Shown: piece after piece, positions 1 through 5,533 of the stretch
Layout: every line of letters starts with the position of its first letter
How positions within the stretch are numbered: the stretch's first letter is position 1
From: an uncultured Erysipelotrichaceae bacterium
GTDB taxonomy: Bacteria > Bacillota_I > Bacilli_A > RF39 > UBA660
Direction: 5' to 3'
DNA length: 8,126 bases
Assembly (NCBI GenBank): GCA_902795845.1
Contig: CADBMU010000042.1
Span: 1 to 8,126 of the forward strand
Made by a program: the position numbers and the translations under genes
The notes under the pieces: model-generated
Seen by the model: only the letters and a program-made list of their open reading frames with translations
Databases searched by the model: none
What the model was told of the DNA's origin: nothing

Positions 1-441
1 ATTTTTTGGATGTCTTTAATATTTTCTTTTTCAAGTCAACCTGCTAAAAAAAGTGAATCTTTAAGTGATAATGTTACATTAGTTGCAATAGATATAACAG
101 CTAAATTAACTAATCAAGATATAAGTCGTAATAAACAAGAAAAATTAATAAAACAATTAAGATTTTATATTAGAAAAACCGCACACTTTTCTTTATATTT
201 TGTATTAGGGATATTAATATTTAATTTATTAAAAAAATATAGTATAAATAAGCAAGTATTGTTTTCATTAATTATTTGTTTTCTTTATGCTTGCAGTGAT
301 GAAGTACATCAATATTTTGTTATGAACCGTACTGCAAAATTATTTGATGTTTTAGTGGATACTCTTGGATCTTTAATTGGAATATTAATTTGTTTGGCTT
401 TTCAAAAAATCAAAAAGAGTAGAAAAGATAAAAAATACTAG
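1..441 (+). CDS. VanZ-like family membrane protein, 5' end truncated by window edge
   Basis: The reading frame is open to the left window edge (codons Ile-Phe-Trp precede the first ATG at 10) and stops with TAG at 439-441. Counting from the ATG at 10, the VanZ-family marks are FSFSSQ (5-10), RKTAHF (55-60), a hydrophobic stretch at about 61-74, a second at about 83-95 running into DEVHQYF (97-103), R107, and D113/D117 in a third membrane segment ending near 131, followed by a basic tail. In VanZ proteins the WM.LIFSFSSQ-type motif lies at the end of the first membrane helix, so the true start is probably upstream of this window and the ATG at 10 is internal. VanZ was named for low-level teicoplanin resistance, but most VanZ-like proteins have no proven role; a cell-envelope function is inferred. 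It precedes an LCP gene with its own promoter. I see no good terminator after it. Confidence 0.82.
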   Translation: MFWMSLIFSFSSQPAKKSESLSDNVTLVAIDITAKLTNQDISRNKQEKLIKQLRFYIRKTAHFSLYFVLGILIFNLLKKYSINKQVLFSLIICFLYACSDEVHQYFVMNRTAKLFDVLVDTLGSLIGILICLAFQKIKKSRKDKKY

Positions 442-500
442 AATGTTTTTGTAAACAAGATGTAAATATCAAGATATAAGATTATAAATATTATTAAAAG

Positions 501-509
501 TGTTATAAT
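501..509 (+). promoter_or_regulatory. Extended -10 promoter for the LCP gene
   Basis: TG-N-TATAAT is present, with TG at 501-502 and the perfect -10 hexamer at 504-509. No convincing -35 hexamer lies 16-18 bases upstream, which is tolerated by extended -10 promoters. Transcription should begin near 516-518, giving a leader of only about 17 bases before the ATG at 534. AT-rich DNA yields -10-like words by chance, but the intergenic position, the perfect hexamer and the TG extension make this the best candidate. Confidence 0.6.
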
Positions 510-533
510 AAGCACTGAAATGGATGTGGATTT

Positions 534-1976
534 ATGAAAGATAAATTAAAAAAAGTGTTTACTTTAAAAAACGTAAGTTTATTTATAAAAGGGTTATTTT
601 TAATTTCTGTAATAGTTTTATTTACAATTCTATTTAAAACAAAGATAATACCAACAAAATATATAATAGAGTTATTAATAATATTAGTGCTTATTAATTT
701 AATATTTATTTTAGTAGATATTAAATTTAATAGAAAAAAAGTATTAGTTATTATTTTAGATATTCTTAGTATTATTTTTATTGTAATTTTAAATTTTGCG
801 ACGGTAAAACTAATTGAGACAGATTCATTTTTTAATAAGATAACTTCGAATAATAAGGTAGAGATTTCAAACTATTATGTTGTTATAAATAAAGATAGTA
901 ATTATGAAAAGCTAAGAGATATAAAAAATAAAAATATTAAAATATTAAAAAGCGAAAGTAATTTTAAAGAAGTAAAAGAAAAATTAAATAGTAAAGTGAA
1001 AATTAATTTTGATGATGAAGAAGAGTTAACAAATCTTGGTAATTACTTGTTAGAATCAAAAGATAATTTAATAATAGTTAGTGATGCTAATTATGATCTA
1101 TTGGATGAAAATATAGAAAATTTTAAAGAAAGTACAAAAATTTTATATAAATTGTCAATTGAATCTGTATTAGAAGATATTTCAAAAGACAAAAAAGTTA
1201 CTAAAGAACCATTTAATATTTATATAAGCGGTATTGATACTTATGGAAAAATTTCTACAAAAGCTCGAAGTGATGTAAATATAATTATGACAGTTAATCC
1301 TGTTACTAAAAAAATATTACTAACATCAATACCTAGAGATTATTATGTTCAATTGCATGGTACAACAGGATATAAAGACAAACTTACACATGCAGGAGTT
1401 TATGGAATAAATATGTCAGTACAAACTATTGAAGATTTACTTGATATAGATATAAATTATTATTTAAGAGTTAATTTTAATACTTTAATAGATGTAGTTG
1501 ATGAACTAGATGGTATAGAAATATATTCAGACTCATCATTTACACCATGGACTAACCAATCTTGTAAATTCCAAAAAGGAACTCAAAAAGTTGATGGAAA
1601 ATGTGCATTAGCATTTGCAAGAGAAAGACATGCTTATAATTCTGGTGATAGACATCGTGGTGAAAATCAACAACAAGTAATAACGGCATTAATAAATAAA
1701 GCTACAACAAGTAAAAAAGTAATAACAAATTATAGTAATATTTTAAATGCTTTAGATGGTTCTTTTCAAACCAATTTAAGTACTGAAGAAATTTATGCTT
1801 TGATAAACATGCAAATTGATGATATGGCATCATGGAGTATTGAATCAATTTCTCTAAATGGTTATGATTCTTCAAATTATACTTATTCTTATGGATCACA
1901 AAAATTGTATGTAATGGAACCAAATTATGAAACAGTAAAAACTGCTCAAGATAAAATTTCTGAGTATATGGAATAG
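534..1976 (+). CDS. LCP-family (LytR-CpsA-Psr) cell-wall glycopolymer transferase, CpsA/Cps2A-like architecture
   Basis: LCP proteins transfer undecaprenyl-pyrophosphate-linked glycopolymers (wall teichoic acid, capsule) to peptidoglycan on the outer membrane face. This 480-residue protein has three N-terminal membrane segments (about 17-35, 43-62, 70-92), an extracytoplasmic region of about 95-220 that fits the accessory domain of CpsA-type members, and the LCP catalytic domain at about 225-390. Candidate phosphate- and metal-binding residues are D235 (ISGIDTYG), R245 and D247 (ARSDVN), R268 (SIPRDYY), R363 and R365 (FARERH), and R373/R375/Q379 (GDRHRGENQQ). Length and three-helix layout resemble pneumococcal Cps2A (about 481 residues). 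C344 and C357 flank a short loop and could form a disulfide. The start is set by an imperfect Shine-Dalgarno (GGATGTG, 522-528) five bases before the ATG. It is monocistronic, with its own promoter and terminator. Whether it serves teichoic acid or capsule cannot be told here. Confidence 0.93.
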   Translation: MKDKLKKVFTLKNVSLFIKGLFLISVIVLFTILFKTKIIPTKYIIELLIILVLINLIFILVDIKFNRKKVLVIILDILSIIFIVILNFATVKLIETDSFFNKITSNNKVEISNYYVVINKDSNYEKLRDIKNKNIKILKSESNFKEVKEKLNSKVKINFDDEEELTNLGNYLLESKDNLIIVSDANYDLLDENIENFKESTKILYKLSIESVLEDISKDKKVTKEPFNIYISGIDTYGKISTKARSDVNIIMTVNPVTKKILLTSIPRDYYVQLHGTTGYKDKLTHAGVYGINMSVQTIEDLLDIDINYYLRVNFNTLIDVVDELDGIEIYSDSSFTPWTNQSCKFQKGTQKVDGKCALAFARERHAYNSGDRHRGENQQQVITALINKATTSKKVITNYSNILNALDGSFQTNLSTEEIYALINMQIDDMASWSIESISLNGYDSSNYTYSYGSQKLYVMEPNYETVKTAQDKISEYME

Positions 1977-2003
1977 TGTATTGTAAAAAAATACACTTTT
2001 TTT
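1975..2003 (+). terminator. Rho-independent terminator of the LCP gene
   Basis: AGTGTATT (1975-1982) pairs with AATACACT (1990-1997) around a 7-base loop, and a run of seven T residues (1997-2003) follows. The stem starts inside the TAG stop codon (1974-1976), so the end of the coding sequence doubles as part of the terminator. It insulates the LCP transcript from the heat-shock promoter whose CIRCE begins about 5 bases downstream. The stem is AT-rich, so its efficiency is uncertain. Confidence 0.75.
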
Positions 2004-2009
2004 GTCGAA

Positions 2010-2037
2010 TTAGCACTTTATGGTTGACAAGTGCTAA
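2010..2037 (+). promoter_or_regulatory. CIRCE operator 1 (HrcA binding site) over the -35 box
   Basis: TTAGCACTT (2010-2018) and AAGTGCTAA (2029-2037) are perfect inverted arms. The dyad matches the CIRCE consensus TTAGCACTC-N9-GAGTGCTAA except at the ninth position of each arm, where the C/G pair has become T/A, and except that the spacer counts 10 bases instead of 9. An A at 2009 and T at 2038 extend the symmetry by one pair. The -35 hexamer TTGACA (2024-2029) lies in the spacer and the first base of the right arm, so bound HrcA should block sigma-A directly. Confidence 0.93.
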
Positions 2038-2052
2038 TAAAGTGAATATAAT
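2024..2052 (+). promoter_or_regulatory. Consensus sigma-A promoter of the hrcA-grpE-dnaK operon
   Basis: TTGACA (2024-2029), a 17-base spacer, and TATAAT (2047-2052) form a perfect vegetative promoter. The expected start of transcription is about 2058-2060, at the left arm of the second CIRCE. With a promoter this strong, basal output must depend on HrcA repression, matching class I heat-shock control in Bacillota. No alternative-sigma motif was noticed. Confidence 0.93.
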
Positions 2053-2056
2053 GATA

Positions 2057-2083
2057 TTAGCACTAGGAAATAAATAGTGCTAA
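2057..2083 (+). promoter_or_regulatory. CIRCE operator 2 (HrcA binding site) at the transcription start
   Basis: TTAGCACTA (2057-2065), a 9-base spacer, and TAGTGCTAA (2075-2083) form a canonical 27-base CIRCE, differing from consensus only in the ninth pair (A/T instead of C/G), with pairing kept. It covers the predicted start site and ends just before the hrcA Shine-Dalgarno. It would also be transcribed as a 9-bp hairpin at the very 5' end of the mRNA. Confidence 0.95.
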
Positions 2084-2085
2084 GA

Positions 2086-2098
2086 AGGTGAAAATGTG
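2086..2098 (+). promoter_or_regulatory. hrcA ribosome binding site with overlapping ATG and GTG starts
   Basis: AGGTGA (2086-2091) is the Shine-Dalgarno. The hrcA frame starts at GTG 2096-2098. An ATG at 2094-2096 shares its G with that GTG but reads another frame, encoding only nine codons before TAA at 2121-2123. The GTG is chosen because it alone opens the HrcA frame at its conserved N-terminus. Confidence 0.75.
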
Positions 2099-3097
2099 GA
2101 AGAAAGACAAGAACAACTTCTAAAAATAATTGTTGAATCTTACATAAAAACATGTAAACCTGTTGGTAGTAAATCTTTATGTGATGTATTAAACTTATCA
2201 AGTGCCACTATAAGAAATGAAATGGCAACTTTGGAGTCAATGGGACTCATTGAAAAGTGTCACGTATCTTCAGGAAGAATTCCTAGTGAGGCTGGATATA
2301 AATATTATGTTGATAATTTAATGAAACCTAAAGAACTTAATGGTGAAGATGTTTTAAAACTTCAAACAATATTTAAGAACAAAGACTTAGAATTAAATGA
2401 CACTATTAATAGATGTGTTGAAATAATTAGTGATATTACAAATTATACGAGTATTGTTTTAGGAAAAAAATCTGAAAATAATTTTTTGCAACAAGTTAGT
2501 ATAGTACCACTACCAGATAACAGAGTAGTTGCAGTAGTATGTACTAATAAAGGAATTGTAGAAAATAAACAATTTACTATTCCAAAATCAATATCTATTA
2601 ATGAACTTGTTAAAACTAGTGAAATAATTAACAAAATGTTAATTGGTACTCCAATTGATGAAGTATCACAAAGACTAGAATTTGATATTAAACCAATAAT
2701 AAGTAAAAAGATAAAACAATATGAAACAGTTTATAATATTTTTCATGAAGCTTTTGATGATTTTGTAGAGCAGTCAGCTAATGTTCATTTTGGTGGTAAA
2801 ACAAAAATATATGACCAACCAGAATATAATAATATTGATGAAATAAAGAGACTAGCTAATAAATTTGAAGATGTTAACATGATAAAAAATATTGAAGAAG
2901 ATAAAGACGGTGTAAATATTTATATTGGTGATGAAAATGATTTTGATTCTAATGTAACAGTAATCAAAAGTACATATAATGTTAATGGTGAAAAAGGTAC
3001 AATAGCAATTATTGGACCAAAACGTATGGAATATGATCGTGTTGTCGGACTTCTATCATATATTACAGAAAATTTAGAGAGTCAAGGTGATAAATAG
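2096..3097 (+). CDS. hrcA: Heat-inducible transcription repressor HrcA
   Basis: HrcA binds CIRCE and represses the dnaK (and usually groE) operons; in known systems its activity depends on GroEL, which couples repression to the load of unfolded protein. The 333-residue product is near usual length. Residues 1-75 are the winged helix-turn-helix DNA-binding domain, with PVGSKSL (22-28), SSATIRNEMATLE (35-47) and the wing SSGRIPSEAGYKYYVD (58-73). The rest fits the GAF-like and inserted dimerisation domains, ending in the conserved RVVGLLSYITENL region. The start is GTG at 2096, five bases after GGTGA-type Shine-Dalgarno sequence. It is the first gene of the operon, controlled by two CIRCE copies directly upstream, hence autoregulated. 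Its TAG stop shares a base with the grpE GTG start. Confidence 0.97.
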   Translation: MEERQEQLLKIIVESYIKTCKPVGSKSLCDVLNLSSATIRNEMATLESMGLIEKCHVSSGRIPSEAGYKYYVDNLMKPKELNGEDVLKLQTIFKNKDLELNDTINRCVEIISDITNYTSIVLGKKSENNFLQQVSIVPLPDNRVVAVVCTNKGIVENKQFTIPKSISINELVKTSEIINKMLIGTPIDEVSQRLEFDIKPIISKKIKQYETVYNIFHEAFDDFVEQSANVHFGGKTKIYDQPEYNNIDEIKRLANKFEDVNMIKNIEEDKDGVNIYIGDENDFDSNVTVIKSTYNVNGEKGTIAIIGPKRMEYDRVVGLLSYITENLESQGDK

Positions 3098-3639
3098 TGG
3101 ATAATAAAGAGACTAAAAAAGACGAAAAAAAAGAGATAAAAAAAGAAACAAAAGAAGTAAAAAAAGAACATAAAATAAAGATTGATAAAGAAAAAGAAGA
3201 ATTAAAGAGAAAAAATACTGAATTAAATGATAAAGTATTAAGAATATCTGCTGAAATGCAAAATATGAAGCGAAGATATGATGAAGAAATAGCACGTATT
3301 TATAAATATGATGGTGAAGAAGTTATTAAACAATTATTAAGTGTCGTTGATAACTTTGAAAGAGCTATTTTAATGGATGATGAAGATTTAACTGATGAAC
3401 TTTCTAAATTCTTAAGTGGATTCAAAATGATTTATACAAATTTAGTAAATATTTTAAATGCTAAAGGTGTTAAAGAAATTGAATGCCAAGGATTAGAATT
3501 TGATCCTACTAAAATGCAAGCAGTATTAACAGATAAAATTGATAGTATTGAACCTAATTATGTAATAGAAGTATTACAAAAAGGTTATACATATAATGAA
3601 AAAGTAATAAGACCTGCCATGGTTAAAGTAAATGAATAA
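3097..3639 (+). CDS. grpE: Nucleotide exchange factor GrpE
   Basis: GrpE dimers release ADP from DnaK and so drive client release. The 180-residue protein has a Lys/Glu-rich, probably disordered N-terminus (1-35), a long helix predicted to be coiled coil (about 30-90, including EEVIKQLLSVVDNFERAI at 74-91), and the C-terminal beta domain with GVKEIE (124-129), FDPTKMQAV (135-143) and KGYTYNEKVIRPAMVKV (162-178). Most GrpE proteins carry His where this one has M140. The start is GTG at 3097, overlapping the hrcA stop by one base, with Shine-Dalgarno AGGTGAT (3085-3091) inside the hrcA 3' end, so translation is probably coupled to hrcA. The next possible start would remove the Shine-Dalgarno match. 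The 5' end has runs of seven to eight A residues, which make it prone to slippage or sequencing error, but the frame is intact. Confidence 0.97.
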   Translation: MDNKETKKDEKKEIKKETKEVKKEHKIKIDKEKEELKRKNTELNDKVLRISAEMQNMKRRYDEEIARIYKYDGEEVIKQLLSVVDNFERAILMDDEDLTDELSKFLSGFKMIYTNLVNILNAKGVKEIECQGLEFDPTKMQAVLTDKIDSIEPNYVIEVLQKGYTYNEKVIRPAMVKVNE

Positions 3640-3653
3640 GGAGATGATTTATA

Positions 3654-5480
3654 ATGGCAAAGATTATAGGTATAGATTTAGGTACAACAAATAGTTGTGT
3701 ATCAGTATTAGAAGGTGGAGAACCAAAAGTAATTCCTAACTCAGAAGGAAATAGAACAACTCCATCAGTAGTAGCTTTTAAAGGAGACGATGAATTAGTT
3801 GGTGAAACTGCTAAAAGACAAGCAGTAACTAATGTAAAAAATACAATTTCTTCAATAAAGAGATTTATGGGTACTGATAAAAAAGTGGAAGCTAATGGTA
3901 AAAAATGGACTCCACAAGAAATTAGTGCAAAAATTTTGATGAAATTAAAGAAAGATGCTGAAAGTTATTTAGGAGAAAAAGTAACTCAAGCAGTTATCAC
4001 AGTTCCTGCATATTTTAATGATGCTCAAAGACAAGCAACTAAAGATGCTGGTAAAATAGCTGGTTTAAAAGTAGAAAGAATTATTAATGAACCAACAGCA
4101 GCAGCACTTGCTTATGGACTTGATAAACAAGAAAAATTACAAACTATTTTAGTTTATGATTTAGGTGGTGGTACATTTGATGTATCTATCCTAGAACTAG
4201 GTGATGGTGTATTTGAAGTTAAAGCTACAAGTGGTAATAATAAACTTGGTGGTGATGACTTTGATCAAAGAATTATTGATTACTTAGTTAGTGAATTTAA
4301 GAAAGAAAATGGTATAGACTTATCTAAAGATAAAATGGCTATGCAACGTTTAAAAGATGCTGCTGAAAAAGCTAAAAAAGATTTATCTGGTATGACAAAT
4401 GCTCAAATTAGTTTACCATTTATAGCTCAAAATGATGATGGCCCAATTCATATGGAAATGACTTTATCAAAAGCTAAATTTGAAGATTTATGTCGTGACT
4501 TATTTGATTCTACTCTTGAACCAGTAAGAAAAGCTATGAAAGATGCTAAATTATCTAATAAAGATATTGATGAAGTAATTCTAGTTGGTGGATCAACACG
4601 TATTCCATATATTCAAGAATTAGTTAAAAAAGAATTAGGAAAAGAACCTCATAAAGGAGTTAACCCTGATGAAGTTGTAGCAATGGGTGCTGCTATTCAA
4701 GGTGGTGTTTTAACTGGTGAAGTTGAAGATTTAGTTTTACTTGATGTAACACCATTATCACTTGGTATCGAAACACTTGGTGGTGTATGTACTGTATTAA
4801 TTCCAAGAAATACAACAATTCCAACAAGTAAGAGTCAAGTATTTAGTACAGCTGTAGATAATCAACCAGCAGTTGATATTCATATCTTACAAGGTGAAAG
4901 ACCTATGGCTGCAGATAATAAAACACTAGGAAACTTCCAACTTGGAAATATTCCTCCAGCAAAACGTGGAGTTCCTCAAATTGAAGTTAAATTTGATATA
5001 GATGCTAATGGTATCGTTAATGTTACTGCTAAAGATTTAGGAACTAATAAAGAACAATCAATTACAATTACATCTTCAACTAACTTAACTGATGATGAAA
5101 TTGATAAAATGATGAAAGAAGCAGAAGCTAATAAAGAAGCAGATGATAAGAGAAAAGAAGATGCTAATATTAGAAATGATGCTGATTCATTAGTATTTGC
5201 TACAGAAAATGCTTTAAAAGATCTTGGCGATAAAGCTGACAAGAAAGACAAAGAAGAAGCAGAAGAAAAATTAGAAGCATTAAAAGAAGCTTTAAAAGGA
5301 GAAGATACTGTAGATATTAAAGCTAAAACAGAAAGCTTACAAGAAATAGCAATGAAACTTGCTCAAAAAGTTTATGAAAATGCTGCTAAAGAACAACAAG
5401 CTAATAACGAAGAAACTAAGACTGAAGAAACATCAAAAAAAGATGATGATGTAGAAGAAGCAAATTACGAAGAAAAATAA
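3654..5480 (+). CDS. dnaK: Chaperone protein DnaK (Hsp70)
   Basis: DnaK is an ATP-driven cytoplasmic chaperone working with DnaJ and GrpE. The 608-residue protein has the nucleotide-binding domain at about 1-358 with DLGTTNS (8-14), the EPTAAALAYG segment (146-155), phosphate-2 motif DLGGGTFDVS (169-178) and VGGSTRIP (311-318). The interdomain linker is around VLLDVTP (361-367). The substrate-binding beta domain contains SKSQVFSTA, QGERPMA and GIPQIEV-like segments, then an alpha lid and a polar Glu/Lys tail ending DDDVEEANYEEK. Between FMGTDKKVEANG and WTPQEIS (about 71-91) it lacks the extra segment of Gram-negative DnaKs, a Gram-positive signature. Strong Shine-Dalgarno AAGGAGATGAT (3638-3648) lies five bases before the ATG, better than those of hrcA and grpE, consistent with higher output. 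It is followed by a hairpin. Confidence 0.99.
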   Translation: MAKIIGIDLGTTNSCVSVLEGGEPKVIPNSEGNRTTPSVVAFKGDDELVGETAKRQAVTNVKNTISSIKRFMGTDKKVEANGKKWTPQEISAKILMKLKKDAESYLGEKVTQAVITVPAYFNDAQRQATKDAGKIAGLKVERIINEPTAAALAYGLDKQEKLQTILVYDLGGGTFDVSILELGDGVFEVKATSGNNKLGGDDFDQRIIDYLVSEFKKENGIDLSKDKMAMQRLKDAAEKAKKDLSGMTNAQISLPFIAQNDDGPIHMEMTLSKAKFEDLCRDLFDSTLEPVRKAMKDAKLSNKDIDEVILVGGSTRIPYIQELVKKELGKEPHKGVNPDEVVAMGAAIQGGVLTGEVEDLVLLDVTPLSLGIETLGGVCTVLIPRNTTIPTSKSQVFSTAVDNQPAVDIHILQGERPMAADNKTLGNFQLGNIPPAKRGVPQIEVKFDIDANGIVNVTAKDLGTNKEQSITITSSTNLTDDEIDKMMKEAEANKEADDKRKEDANIRNDADSLVFATENALKDLGDKADKKDKEEAEEKLEALKEALKGEDTVDIKAKTESLQEIAMKLAQKVYENAAKEQQANNEETKTEETSKKDDDVEEANYEEK

Positions 5481-5481
5481 A

Positions 5482-5516
5482 AAAATTAGGTTCTAGGTAA
5501 CTAGAACCTTAATTTT
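5482..5516 (+). terminator. Hairpin after dnaK, likely partial terminator or 3'-end stabiliser
   Basis: GGTTCTAG (5489-5496) and CTAGAACC (5501-5508) pair perfectly around a GTAA (GNRA-type) tetraloop. An A-rich left flank (5482-5488) and TTAATTTT (5509-5516) extend the stem by seven more pairs if T5510 is bulged. The T tract is short (four T, then G), so termination is probably incomplete. No convincing promoter follows before pepF, whose Shine-Dalgarno starts ten bases later, so pepF and dnaJ are likely reached by read-through. Confidence 0.75.
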
Positions 5517-5533
5517 GATTAATATGGAGGATT

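Noticed and set aside
10..12. ATG as the true start of the VanZ-like gene
   Set aside because: The frame is open upstream to the window edge, no Shine-Dalgarno can be seen, and the family motif found here normally follows a first membrane helix, so the start most likely lies outside the window.
444..457. TGTTT/AAACA hairpin after the VanZ-like gene as a terminator
   Set aside because: Only five AT-rich pairs and no following T tract.
499..516. AGTG...CACT dyad around the LCP -10 box as a third CIRCE or HrcA site
   Set aside because: The half-sites are in the opposite order to CIRCE, the arms are only four perfect pairs plus one wobble-type position, and the spacing does not fit. The AGCACT word is probably chance.
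1702..2016. Reverse-strand open frame over the LCP 3' end, terminator and CIRCE 1
   Set aside because: It lies antisense to a clear coding sequence and runs through the terminator and operator. Its composition is a reverse-complement shadow (rich in Leu, His, Phe, Tyr), with no recognisable domain.
3125..3144. A-runs in the grpE 5' end as a programmed frameshift or phase-variable tract
   Set aside because: The runs are seven to eight A long, as expected for Lys codons in an AT-rich genome, and the alternative frames offer no sensible product.
4976..5251. Reverse-strand open frame inside dnaK
   Set aside because: Ser/Leu/Ala-rich shadow of the Lys/Glu-rich DnaK lid region, with no independent evidence of coding. 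The same reasoning excludes the other antisense frames in hrcA, grpE and pepF.
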